Positions 24,464 through 32,384 of a stretch of DNA of 45,457 nucleotides are shown here, in pieces. Made by a program: the position numbers and the translations under genes. Each line of letters opens with the position of its first letter. The first letter of the stretch is position 1. This DNA comes from a virus: positions 1 through 45,457 of IMG/VR virus record IMGVR_UViG_3300017593_000447. The stretch is one strand, 5' to 3'. The notes beneath the pieces were generated by a model. That model was not told where the DNA came from and ran no database searches. It saw nothing but the letters and a program-made list of their open reading frames with translations.

Positions 24464-25593
24464 TACCTACCACCTCCTATCAAAACAACCTTCTCCTTCG
24501 TTACTCTCACCAACCTCATCCTCTCCATCAGCCTAAGCGTTTCTACCAACTGCTGGAGGTCCCACCCTAACATAAACGCATCCTGCATCAACTTACTCCT
24601 CGTAACCTCTCCTCCCTCGTCCTCAATCAACTTAATCACCTGCCTAAACTCACCACCAATGCTAATCTGCCGCCGCCACGCTATTTCCCTGTTTACCAGT
24701 GCCCTGGCTTCATCATCATCCAGCGCTACAAACACCCTCTTTTCCACACCCTTCAACAGTGTCCATCCCAACAACAACCTATCAAACAGCGTCCCCTCAT
24801 ACGGATATATGCCCAGGGACTTGTACTCCTGTAGCAACCCCTCATCAAACTCCAACCTCTCAATCTGACCTATCTCCGCCTTCCACTGCCTCAGCTTCCT
24901 CCATAACTTCTCCAGCCCTTCCTTATCGGGCGCGACCCCCTTGGACTCGTGCCACGCGGTCAGTAAGTTATCGGCGTCCTGGCGAGTGGGGAGGAAGAGC
25001 AGGAAGCAGAATCGGCGGCCCATGCCAGATGTGAGGTCGTAGCGGGCTGGCTGGACGCCACCCCAAAGTGTGAATTGGGAGTTGTATTCGATTTTGCCAT
25101 GGGCCAGGCGCTTGTAGGCGTAGCCGGAGTCGAGGAGTGAAAGAAGTTGGGTGTCAAGCAGTCCGGAGTGCTGGGTGTTCATCATGCGGGTGATGGCACT
25201 AAACTCATCTACTCCGATGATGCCATCAGCAAACTCTTTGGCTGCCCCTTCCTCTACACACAGCACCCCGTTCACACTGCCTATCGTCCCTATCAACCCA
25301 GCCTCCGTGAGTGTGGCCTCAAAGGTCTTACGCACCGTGTTTCCCAGTATGCAGTAGGGTCCGCGTATCATGGTCTCGAGGAAATAAGTCTTCATGAACC
25401 CCGGGGGCGCTACAAAAATGAGATGCAGGCGTAGAGATGGCAGGTTCCGACCTTCCCAGTAGAAGCGGTGGCGCTGGTTGTGGAGGTTGAAGAAGTGGCA
25501 GGCCACGGAGGCCATGTAGAAGGGGGCATAGACATCGGCAAGGTAGACGTGTCGTTGGTGCAGTTCCTCCAGGACATCATCTATTATAGCCAT
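24463..25593 (-). CDS. MCM-like AAA+ ATPase, putative replicative helicase
   Basis: Protein of 376 residues. Walker A is APPGFMKT (about residues 62-69) and Walker B is GIIGVDEFS (about 124-131). A strand-loop segment follows (HGKIEYNSQFTLWGGVQPARY), then GMGRRFCFLLFLP (about 189-201), similar to the MCM arginine-finger region. The C-terminal 80 residues look like a winged helix. The MCM N-terminal DNA-binding domain is missing, so this is a minimal AAA+ core plus winged helix. It overlaps the nuclease gene stop (TAATG) and starts with ATG at 25593 after GGAGGGTGG. It could also be a helicase loader; no other helicase is seen in the window. Confidence 0.65.
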   Translation of the reverse strand: MAIIDDVLEELHQRHVYLADVYAPFYMASVACHFFNLHNQRHRFYWEGRNLPSLRLHLIFVAPPGFMKTYFLETMIRGPYCILGNTVRKTFEATLTEAGLIGTIGSVNGVLCVEEGAAKEFADGIIGVDEFSAITRMMNTQHSGLLDTQLLSLLDSGYAYKRLAHGKIEYNSQFTLWGGVQPARYDLTSGMGRRFCFLLFLPTRQDADNLLTAWHESKGVAPDKEGLEKLWRKLRQWKAEIGQIERLEFDEGLLQEYKSLGIYPYEGTLFDRLLLGWTLLKGVEKRVFVALDDDEARALVNREIAWRRQISIGGEFRQVIKLIEDEGGEVTRSKLMQDAFMLGWDLQQLVETLRLMERMRLVRVTKEKVVLIGGGR

Positions 25594-26201
25594 TAATACA
25601 CCACCCTCCACCTCTTTACCCGTTCCTTCATCTCCACCAACTTCTTATCGCCAATCCCATACACCAACTTCAACCTCTCTGGTCTCGTCTGCAACGCCTC
25701 AACCACACTCTGTAGCCCCTGATAATTCCTCATCAGGTCCTCTGCAGTCGTAAGACTCACCCCAAACAACTTCGCCACCAACACTACCCCTGGCAACCTA
25801 TGTGGCCGCCCCACTGCCCTCTGCTCCACCTTCTTCATCCACTTCACCATGACCCAGCACCCAAACACCGGGTCCTCCGTGTGCAGCACCCGATACCCAT
25901 ACCGAGCCAGTACCGATGCCAGCAGACCCGCGACCGCTTCCTTTGGCTCACACATACCCGTGACCAGCAACATATACTCCTTATCAGTAGTAAGCCCCTT
26001 ACCCAGCTGCACAAACAACCTGCCCTGCTTACTACTCTGCAACAGGTCCTGTGCCGTCTTCCTCTCACACACCGCGTGCTCGGTGGCATAGTCCCCGATT
26101 TCCAGTGGCCGCTCCTGTACCTCGAATCCCTCATACCTAGCTAACCTCGCTACTATCTTCCTATACTTCTGCTCCCTCGTATCCACATACAGCACGCCCA
26201 T
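25593..26201 (-). CDS. ERCC4/XPF-family nuclease with helix-hairpin-helix
   Basis: Protein of 202 residues. The nuclease motif is intact: VDTREQ (about residues 6-11), IGDY (about 35-38) and CERKTAQD (about 45-52), the GDx(n)ERKx3D signature. The C-terminal 60 residues contain an HhH2 pattern (LPGVVLVAKLFGVSLTTAED, GIGDKKLVEMKERVKRW). XPF-type nucleases cut branched DNA and replication forks. The ATG at 26201 follows GGGAGGTTTGTGTGAG and lies 1 nt after the stop of the cyclohydrolase gene. Confidence 0.85.
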   Translation of the reverse strand: MGVLYVDTREQKYRKIVARLARYEGFEVQERPLEIGDYATEHAVCERKTAQDLLQSSKQGRLFVQLGKGLTTDKEYMLLVTGMCEPKEAVAGLLASVLARYGYRVLHTEDPVFGCWVMVKWMKKVEQRAVGRPHRLPGVVLVAKLFGVSLTTAEDLMRNYQGLQSVVEALQTRPERLKLVYGIGDKKLVEMKERVKRWRVVY

Positions 26202-26202
26202 C

Positions 26203-26928
26203 TCACACAAACCTCCCGCGCCTATTCACCGCTACCATCGAGTGTTGGTGCAGACTCTCCAGGTGTTCTACCTCTACCAAATATTCGTCCATACCCGCCT
26301 CCTCGAGTGCCTGTCCAATCCGCCTTGCTGCATCCTCTGCAAATACCTGGTACTCCCGCTTACTCGCCCTGACACACCACTCCAACTCTTCCTCCCGTTT
26401 CATCACCGTCTTAGGCATCAGAAACAACCCTGCCAACACATCCACCAAATCCTTGTCCCACACTGTCGTTACCTTCATCACTGAGCGTTGCTGGTGTGGG
26501 ATGCCCTCACCCACCACCCTGCACATCTCGGCGGCACATGGACACGTACTCACGTACCCCAGTTCCACTGTCATGTACAAGTCGTCAGAATACTCAACCT
26601 TCCTCTTTACCACCAAGCCCCTCTCTACACACTCCCACTTACACATGTACGTCACAGACGTATGGTGTGTCTGCTCCAGTTCACTGACCAGTGCCCGCAC
26701 ACTTCCCTGACTCAACTCTGCCTCAGCCCACCTCATCAACACCCCCGCCAATCTACTTGCGTGTATACCCCGCCGGTCCGTCAGCCTCACATACGCTGAC
26801 TGCCTCGTCACGACATCACTACCCTGCCAAACCCTCATCACTGGCACATCCTTTACACCCACTATCAATGGCTTCGGCTCCTTTAACCTCTGTGCTGCTA
26901 TGTCCGGGAGTAACTTCGCTGTCGTCAT
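26203..26928 (-). CDS. folE2: GTP cyclohydrolase of the FolE2/MptA type
   Basis: Protein of 241 residues. Hallmarks of the GCYH-IB (FolE2/MptA) family are visible: GIHASRLAG near residue 54, the metal-site segment STCPCAAEMC and the later IPHQQRSVMKV, plus LESLHQHSMVAVN at the end. This enzyme opens the GTP ring, the first step toward preQ0 in the 7-deazaguanine pathway. Its place beside queE and queD confirms that role here. It overlaps the queE stop (ATGA). Confidence 0.85.
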   Translation of the reverse strand: MTTAKLLPDIAAQRLKEPKPLIVGVKDVPVMRVWQGSDVVTRQSAYVRLTDRRGIHASRLAGVLMRWAEAELSQGSVRALVSELEQTHHTSVTYMCKWECVERGLVVKRKVEYSDDLYMTVELGYVSTCPCAAEMCRVVGEGIPHQQRSVMKVTTVWDKDLVDVLAGLFLMPKTVMKREEELEWCVRASKREYQVFAEDAARRIGQALEEAGMDEYLVEVEHLESLHQHSMVAVNRRGRFV

Positions 26929-27542
26929 CTAAAGCCAAACACCTCCTGCATCCGCATCACAAAACCAACGCGCCGGGTCCTCGTCCTAAGGTGCATGACT
27001 AACCGGGCACACTGCTCAATCGGGTTTCGCCCCGGCCTACTCAACGGCATCAACAATGCCGTGCCCCTTACCCTCTCTGCCCACCGTGTTTTCCGCCCTA
27101 CATCCTCAACATCCTCAACATCCACGACCAACTTCACAACTACACCTGTATACCTCGCCCACTTCTCCAACGTCTTCTCACTCTTCGGTGACACTACCAT
27201 AACCGCCCGCCTCATCAACCAGTGACCCGGAAGCACATCTCCATTCGTCTCCACAATTACTGGCTGACCCCGGGGGAGTGCCCGCACCACCTTCTTCAGC
27301 TCCCTCAACTGCAATAGTGGTTCGCCACCCGTAAAGACTACTGGCCCGGGGTACTGCTTGCATAGCCGTGCGACCAGACGCCAAGGTACCTCGAAACCAC
27401 CCTCCGGGTCCAATGCGTACTGGGTATCACACTCAATCGGACAACTGTGTCGTCGGTTGCATCCCTGTAACCTGATGAACAAACACGGTACCCCGGCCGG
27501 AAACTCCCCTTGCCATGACTCGAAGATTTCACATACCTTCAT
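26925..27542 (-). CDS. queE: 7-carboxy-7-deazaguanine synthase, QueE-like radical SAM enzyme
   Basis: Protein of 205 residues, the usual QueE length. The start VCEIFESWQGEFPAGVPCLFI, the FTGGEPLLQ motif, and VETNGD are typical. QueE turns 6-carboxy-tetrahydropterin into 7-carboxy-7-deazaguanine. The [4Fe-4S] cysteines are C28, C34 and C38 (GCNRRHSCPIECDT), that is CX5CX3C, where most QueE proteins have CX3CX2C. This could be an adapted cluster loop. Gene order queD-queE-folE2 supports the assignment. Confidence 0.85.
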   Translation of the reverse strand: MKVCEIFESWQGEFPAGVPCLFIRLQGCNRRHSCPIECDTQYALDPEGGFEVPWRLVARLCKQYPGPVVFTGGEPLLQLRELKKVVRALPRGQPVIVETNGDVLPGHWLMRRAVMVVSPKSEKTLEKWARYTGVVVKLVVDVEDVEDVGRKTRWAERVRGTALLMPLSRPGRNPIEQCARLVMHLRTRTRRVGFVMRMQEVFGFR

Positions 27543-27584
27543 AGCTCATCACCTATGCTTGTTATGTTATGCCTGCAGTGCCTC

Positions 27585-27983
27585 CTACCAACAACCCTTA
27601 CTGCCCACCTGCACACACGCATACGCGTCCTCGCTTTCCCAGACCCTCACCTTAATAAACCTCACACACTCCATCCTCACCCGCAACTCATCCGCGAACC
27701 ACTGTGCCAACCTCTCACACGTAGGTGCCCCATCAAAGACCTCAACGGCCTCACTCGGTAACTTATACCTCATATCGTCGTGCTGGTCCAACAAGCACTT
27801 GTGGTCCAGCCTACGCGCCAGCTCCCCAATCACTCCGAAATCCACTACCATCCCTGTTCCCGAATCCACATCGCCATGTACCCACACCTCTACCTTCCAA
27901 TTATGTCCATGCACCACTCCACACTTCGGGTGCCCAGGCAATCGGTGGGCTGCCGCGAAGTGTGCACACTTATACACATACAT
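27585..27983 (-). CDS. queD: 6-carboxy-tetrahydropterin synthase, QueD
   Basis: Protein of 132 residues starting MYVYKCAHFAAAHRLPGHPK. The three zinc histidines (H13, H25 and H27, in AAAHRL and VHGHNW) and the catalytic Cys21 are in place, and DHKCLLD and APTCERLA follow the family pattern. It converts dihydroneopterin triphosphate to 6-carboxy-tetrahydropterin. I take the ATG at 27983 because ATAGGAGGCG precedes it; upstream ATGs in frame lie within the A-rich leader. It is the first gene behind the promoter-like element at 28046-28085. Confidence 0.88.
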   Translation of the reverse strand: MYVYKCAHFAAAHRLPGHPKCGVVHGHNWKVEVWVHGDVDSGTGMVVDFGVIGELARRLDHKCLLDQHDDMRYKLPSEAVEVFDGAPTCERLAQWFADELRVRMECVRFIKVRVWESEDAYACVQVGSKGCW

Positions 27984-28045
27984 ATTCCCATCGCCTCCTA
28001 TTTTCATTTTATTCATTTTGTTTACTCAAGTTTCATTTTCTTTTA

Positions 28046-28085
28046 TAACAATCTTTCTTTAAGGACCTTAAATATCCTTGCCTCG
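28046..28085 (-). promoter_or_regulatory. Conserved TATA/palindrome promoter-like element (copy 2)
   Basis: On the minus strand, GGATATTTAAGGTCCTTAAA followed by GAAAGATTGTTATA. It nearly repeats the element at 12326-12360, down to the GAAAGATTGT word. It lies about 65-100 nt before the queD start and probably drives queD-queE-folE2-XPF-MCM. The leader between them is A-rich and includes an ACAAAATGA word shared with the queC leader. Confidence 0.55.
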
Positions 28086-28122
28086 TTCTCTTTACCAAAC
28101 TAACTTCACTCACTTTCATCAC

Positions 28123-28839
28123 CTAAAACCATTCCTCTATCACCTGTTCAAACGGACACAACCCACACACTCTCCATTTACCCACGGTACACCGCGCCGG
28201 GAACTCATTCGTCGCTACCGCATGCCTAATCTTTGCAACCAGCCTCGCTACCTGCTTCACAATCTCCTCATCGAAGTCCCATATCCTCACATCCTGCAAC
28301 CGCGGATTTATCATCACCAACCTCTCGACCTCCAGACCTGTTACCGCCGATACCAGCACTCCGTAGAACCCCAGTTGCAGTTTGACCGCTCGCTCATATA
28401 CCTTATGCCCTGTCTTATACTCCACCACAGCCAGTGTCCTCGGATATTCCTGCCAGTCTACCCTGTCAGGATGGCCCTCTATCAACAGGTCCGGCGCCCT
28501 CAACTTCCGCTCGAGCATCACCGGCCTCCTGTACCCCAAGCGCGCGCGCCTCTTTTCCAGAGCCACCGTCCATTCCACCCACTCCGCTACCTCCACACTC
28601 AACCCATCCACCGAGTTCCGTGTTCCCGACAACCACTCTTTCATTGCCCTATGATACTCACTCCCAAGCCTCACCTCCTCCGTCACCTCCCTCTTTACAC
28701 CCTCCAGAAACACATACTCAAAGCATCGGGGGCAAAAATCATACGTCCCCAGCATTCCGCCACTTACATACTGCTTTGGGTCCCCCCTCCGTAATATCCT
28801 ATCCCTCAGGTCCTCATCTTCCAACGCATCCAAACTCAC
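28123..28839 (-). CDS. Cas4/RecB-like PD-(D/E)XK nuclease
   Basis: Protein of 238 residues with the Cas4-type layout: an N-terminal Cys pair FCPRC (C36, C39), LGSEYH, then EGHPDRVDW and VVEYKTGHK as the catalytic D and ExK, QLGFYG, and a Cys-rich C-terminus (C-x(7)-C-x-x-C in CTVGKWRVCGLCPF) that may hold an Fe-S cluster. Such enzymes resect DNA ends, usually to make 3' overhangs. The GTG start overlaps the stop of the polymerase gene. There is no CRISPR context, so a replication or recombination role is likely. Confidence 0.8.
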   Translation of the reverse strand: MSLDALEDEDLRDRILRRGDPKQYVSGGMLGTYDFCPRCFEYVFLEGVKREVTEEVRLGSEYHRAMKEWLSGTRNSVDGLSVEVAEWVEWTVALEKRRARLGYRRPVMLERKLRAPDLLIEGHPDRVDWQEYPRTLAVVEYKTGHKVYERAVKLQLGFYGVLVSAVTGLEVERLVMINPRLQDVRIWDFDEEIVKQVARLVAKIRHAVATNEFPARCTVGKWRVCGLCPFEQVIEEWF

Positions 28840-30956
28840 TTCTCCTCTCCCTCCACAATTTTAACCAACTTCTCAAACTTCTTCAACACACACACTTCCG
28901 CCGTCTTCCGCCAATCTACCTCAATACCCACCCTCTCCAGCTCCTCATCCGTCACACTCTCATCAATACACAGCTCCCTCACCGGTCGCACGCAGTAAAG
29001 CAACCTGGGCTTCCCAAACGGGTCCAACGCCCGGCCCAACAGCACCCTCGCGTTCTTCACTCCCTCCAACCACGGGTTATGCGACTTATACTCCGTCTGA
29101 TGCAACCCTCGCGGCACCGCCACCTCCGTCGCCTTCCTCTTCCCCTCTAAAACCTCAACCAACACCTTCTTCACCAACTCCACCGCTTCCTCCACACGCC
29201 CCTCCCTCAGAACCATCTCCGCGAACTGCACCAACAACTCCTTCGTCAGCCTCGACGCGTCACTCCTCCTAATCTCCATGCCCACCACATCTATCTTATC
29301 CACCTCCCTCCCGTCCTTCCAAACCAACCAACCCATATACCGTTTCTTGGCTTTGAATAACAGCCTCTTGTAGAACTTCTCAAACTTGACCCTACTCCCA
29401 AACTCCACACCCTGGTCCTCCGCCCACCGCTCAATCCTCTCATTAATCTCCCGCTCCAATTCCATCGCCTCCTTCAGGTCCCTCACCTTAATAAACACAC
29501 TATCCGTATCTCCCGCCAGCCACCTATCCTTGAGGGTCGCACCGACCATTTTCACGAGTTCCTGGCCCTTAGCCGTAATGAAACCCGCTAACTCCGGGTT
29601 GTACATCCTAAAGGACACTGAGCCCAACACACCATAGAATGCATTAGCACTAAACTTCAACCCAACTTCCGTAACCTCATCTACCCAGCTCGCCCTCCCC
29701 TCCAACCTCTTCTTCCTCAACTTCTCCCTTTCCGCCAACAACGACCTTATCACCCTCGGAAACACACCCTGTACATCTGGCGACACACCATACGCCATAA
29801 TTATACTCGGGTACAGACTCGCATAATCATAAACCGCCACATTTTCATGCACACCCTTAGGTGGCGGGTGAACATATGCCCCCGTATACTTCTTCTTCTG
29901 CCTCTTCTCCCGCGTAGGCAGAGGCCCCGCGCCGTGCCTCATCATCAGCACCTCAATCATCCTCTGCCTGCTCGCAGTATCAACCAACTTCACGCCGACC
30001 AACTTCCTAAGCGCCTCAAACGTCCACCACATCCTAGTTTCCTCTGCAATCCGGACCATCGCCTCAACGTCATTCTCACAATACTCCCTCAGGACATCCC
30101 ACTCTTCCTTCTTAACCAACTCCTTAATCCGCCCGCCCATATCCTCATACTCAAACCCCGCCACCATCTTAGCCACACTCTTCAACCCATATCCCTCCAT
30201 CTCGCCCATAGGCTTGCTCCACTGCTTAAACATCTCCATCATATCCACCAACTGCCGCCCCGGACAGTGGTATGGACCCGCCGACCCCAGGCGCGCGGGC
30301 AACCTGACACCTAGGCGCCGGGTGCGGAAGTATAGATAGGGGAAATCGAACCCGTGGCGCCTGATTTGGGACCCACTGAACCAGCCAGTGAGGACATCCG
30401 GGTCCGTTTCCCTTACATACCGCACCCAGTCCGCGAGCATAGCCTTTTCGCTAAGGTAGTCACACAACACGAATGCCCGTGCCTTCCGCAAATAACTGTC
30501 CCACGTAGCAATACTTACCACCGGGTACTTGGCCTCAACAACCTCAAGCACCTGGTCCCTGGGCGCCGCCACCTCAGTATCAAAATAGTGGAACCGGGGG
30601 AGTTGCAGGTCTACGTCCACCGGGACTACATCCCCATCTACGTCGCATCCGTACTGCACTCCCTTATCAATCACAAACCTCATATCAAACACCACGTCCG
30701 CCTCCCACGTCCTCGGGTACTTCGCCCTTTCCCGCGGTACATCACTGGGTAATTTCACAAACACCTTGACCGCTGGCGCGCCATCTGCAGTCACTGCCTC
30801 AGGTACCGCGGTCCCGCTAGGAACCCAAAAATATGGCCTGAAACCCTGTACACCCAACTTATACAGGTCCTTGGAGCGTGTGTCTCTCAAAAACAACACT
30901 ACCATTGGACCTCCATTCCTTACTGTCCAGGTTCCATCAATCCAGATATAAGTCAT
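28836..30956 (-). CDS. polB: DNA polymerase, family B
   Basis: Protein of 706 residues. Polymerase motifs: A, DYASLYPSIIMAYG (about 377-390); B, KFSANAFYGVLG (about 434-445); C, AGDTDSVFIK (about 481-490). Exonuclease motifs: Exo I HYFDTEV (D126, E128), Exo II HGFDFPYL (D204), Exo III YCENDVEAM (Y292, D296), so proofreading is probably active although the Asn of Exo II is absent. It is shorter than the 770-residue archaeal enzymes. The start follows AAAGGAGTATAGCAT. It is the only replicative polymerase in the window. Confidence 0.93.
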   Translation of the reverse strand: MTYIWIDGTWTVRNGGPMVVLFLRDTRSKDLYKLGVQGFRPYFWVPSGTAVPEAVTADGAPAVKVFVKLPSDVPRERAKYPRTWEADVVFDMRFVIDKGVQYGCDVDGDVVPVDVDLQLPRFHYFDTEVAAPRDQVLEVVEAKYPVVSIATWDSYLRKARAFVLCDYLSEKAMLADWVRYVRETDPDVLTGWFSGSQIRRHGFDFPYLYFRTRRLGVRLPARLGSAGPYHCPGRQLVDMMEMFKQWSKPMGEMEGYGLKSVAKMVAGFEYEDMGGRIKELVKKEEWDVLREYCENDVEAMVRIAEETRMWWTFEALRKLVGVKLVDTASRQRMIEVLMMRHGAGPLPTREKRQKKKYTGAYVHPPPKGVHENVAVYDYASLYPSIIMAYGVSPDVQGVFPRVIRSLLAEREKLRKKRLEGRASWVDEVTEVGLKFSANAFYGVLGSVSFRMYNPELAGFITAKGQELVKMVGATLKDRWLAGDTDSVFIKVRDLKEAMELEREINERIERWAEDQGVEFGSRVKFEKFYKRLLFKAKKRYMGWLVWKDGREVDKIDVVGMEIRRSDASRLTKELLVQFAEMVLREGRVEEAVELVKKVLVEVLEGKRKATEVAVPRGLHQTEYKSHNPWLEGVKNARVLLGRALDPFGKPRLLYCVRPVRELCIDESVTDEELERVGIEVDWRKTAEVCVLKKFEKLVKIVEGEEK

Positions 30957-31038
30957 ATGCTATACTCCTTTGTATCCAGCCCATGCACCAAGCCCAGAGT
31001 ACGAGTATCAACACGATGATTGCTTCTTCTCTGGTCAT
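30937..31038 (-). CDS. Tiny single-TM protein (33 residues)
   Basis: Small ORF: an N-terminal TREEA, then a hydrophobic run IIVLILVLWAWCMGW, then a short polar tail. Its ATG comes 1 nt after the stop of the preceding tiny ORF and its end overlaps the polymerase start by 20 nt. Such spacing suggests translational coupling. No SD of its own is clear. A membrane-anchored regulator or holin-like role is possible; coding status is supported only by the spacing and hydrophobicity. Confidence 0.4.
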   Translation of the reverse strand: MTREEAIIVLILVLWAWCMGWIQRSIAYDLYLD

Positions 31039-31039
31039 G

Positions 31040-31123
31040 TCACACGAATTTACCTACTAACCAGCCAACCCAGTATGCTATGGACACGAGCAACCATGTA
31101 GTCAGGAACTCTTGCCACGTCAT
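31040..31123 (-). CDS. Tiny single-TM protein (27 residues)
   Basis: Small ORF beginning 1 nt after the stop of the MazG-like gene: MTWQEFLTTWLLVSIAYWVG, then WLVGKFV. It is mostly one membrane helix with aromatic ends. It is followed within 1 nt by another tiny membrane ORF. The two fill the 168-nt gap between MazG-like and polymerase genes, which otherwise would be empty. Coding is plausible but unproven. Confidence 0.4.
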   Translation of the reverse strand: MTWQEFLTTWLLVSIAYWVGWLVGKFV

Positions 31124-31124
31124 C

Positions 31125-31403
31125 TTATCTGTGCCGCAACCCGGGGCGTTGGTCCAAATCATCCAACTTCCGTGCTATTGCCTCCTCAAGGTCCACTCCC
31201 ATGACATTCGCCAGGTCCACCGCCGCTATCACTACGTCCGCCAGTTCTTCTGCCAATCGCCCCCGTTCCCCTTTACTGAAACACTCCAGCACCTCCGCTG
31301 CCTCTTCCGCCACAACCATTGCCGTCTGCCACACCTGCTGTCGTTCCTTCGCCCTACTAATCCTCCAAATCATGAGCCTGTGCTTAAGCTCCGTTAAATC
31401 CAT
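31125..31403 (-). CDS. MazG-like nucleotide pyrophosphohydrolase
   Basis: Protein of 92 residues. The helical core AMVVAEEAAEVLECF, LAEELADVVIAAVDLANVMG, and DLEEAIARKLDDL matches the all-alpha NTP pyrophosphohydrolase (MazG) fold, including the E-x-x-E and E-x-x-D metal ligands. It could trim unwanted or canonical nucleotides, or degrade ppGpp-like alarmones, as proposed for phage MazG. The ATG follows GGAGGTCAGACGCCT and overlaps the DpdA-like stop by 10 nt. Confidence 0.75.
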   Translation of the reverse strand: MDLTELKHRLMIWRISRAKERQQVWQTAMVVAEEAAEVLECFSKGERGRLAEELADVVIAAVDLANVMGVDLEEAIARKLDDLDQRPGLRHR

Positions 31404-32089
31404 AGGCGTCTGACCTCCAACAGTGCTTCCCTCATCCTCTGCTTCTCCTCCTCACTGTACCGTGCCCACAGGTCCACCCTCTTACTGTGTCCTGCATCCA
31501 AACTCTCCCGGGCCAGTGACCTACTACATACAAAGGAACTGTCACACGAGTCTGCCCCTGCCTGCTTCAGATTTAGTAGCTCACTCAAGGAGTCACACCC
31601 AAATGCATGCACATACACATCCGGCGCCATACCCTTGATGTGCTTAACCATTTTTATTCGCTCCAGGTACCAGGGCTCTTGGTCACCTTCATAGGGCGTG
31701 GGCTTAGATACCAGGCCCACGTACCTCAGTGCTCTCTGGTGCAATGACCACAGGTATTTGACGTCACCCTTGAGTATGGTAAGCACCGGGTACCTCGCCC
31801 CTAGTACCAGCACACTCCTAAACACTGTTTCTTGACCACTTGCCGATTCTGGACCAACAACTAAACACCTGTCTGCATCCAGCATCCCCGCAATCTTCTC
31901 AAGAAACCTCACACTCAGTGACTCACCCAATTCATAGTACCCGTTCTCAACTATCACTGTGTCCCAGTGCCTGGACCTAACATACCTGTTATACCGTTCG
32001 TCCAGCATCATATCTGGTAACAGGAACAAACTGTCCCAGTCATCCAGCAAGTCCATACAACTCACAGGAACTATGGGCATGAACTTCAT
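31394..32089 (-). CDS. dpdA: DpdA-like DNA 7-deazaguanine transglycosylase
   Basis: Protein of 231 residues related by pattern to tRNA-guanine transglycosylases: DTVIVENGYYELGES, then VHAFGCDSLSELLNLKQAGA followed by DSCDSSFVCSRSLA. The last motif resembles the TGT/DpdA 'G-x-D-S-x-D-S-S' region. Short TGT-like enzymes in viruses swap guanine in DNA for preQ0 or a derivative. All preQ0 enzymes (folE2, queD, queE, queC) are in the window, which strongly supports a DNA-modifying role. It starts at an ATGA overlap after GGAGGGGATGAGCA. Confidence 0.75.
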   Translation of the reverse strand: MKFMPIVPVSCMDLLDDWDSLFLLPDMMLDERYNRYVRSRHWDTVIVENGYYELGESLSVRFLEKIAGMLDADRCLVVGPESASGQETVFRSVLVLGARYPVLTILKGDVKYLWSLHQRALRYVGLVSKPTPYEGDQEPWYLERIKMVKHIKGMAPDVYVHAFGCDSLSELLNLKQAGADSCDSSFVCSRSLARESLDAGHSKRVDLWARYSEEEKQRMREALLEVRRLWI

Positions 32090-32361
32090 TGCTCATCCCC
32101 TCCTGTGTTCGCGGGCTTAGCCCGTGACCGCCACCTATCCAATAGCACCACAGCATATGCTATCAGGTCCTCCAAGTCATCACACACCGTCCTCATATCC
32201 ACGCCCTGCTGAACCCTGAACACCTTCACCCGCAACATATGCACAAAGTCATCATCACTCATCAACTCCAGAGGCTCTGGTACATTGTATAAATGTTCCC
32301 TCTCTGCAAGTTTCTCCACACACCTTTTTGCCAGATACTCATACTTAGAGTCTCCAATCAC
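32086..32361 (-). CDS. Possible nucleotide-modification-associated protein
   Basis: Protein of 91 residues; the GTG at 32361 is better spaced from ATAGGAGGTGA than the one at 32370. The C-terminal part (DDDFVHMLRVKVFRVQQG, RTVCDDLEDLIAYAVVLLDR) resembles the short helical domain of DUF1599/Nmad1 proteins, which belong near MazG and modified-nucleotide clusters. It lies directly before the DpdA-like gene. A nucleotide-pool role is inferred. A hairpin CGGGCTTAGCCCG lies inside its 3' end. Confidence 0.5.
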   Translation of the reverse strand: MIGDSKYEYLAKRCVEKLAEREHLYNVPEPLELMSDDDFVHMLRVKVFRVQQGVDMRTVCDDLEDLIAYAVVLLDRWRSRAKPANTGGDEQ

Positions 32362-32384
32362 GTCTCTCACCTCCTATGCATACA

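Noticed and set aside
28123-28839. Cas4-like gene as a sign of CRISPR
   Set aside because: No repeat array or other cas genes in the window; Cas4/RecB-like nucleases are common in archaeal viruses.
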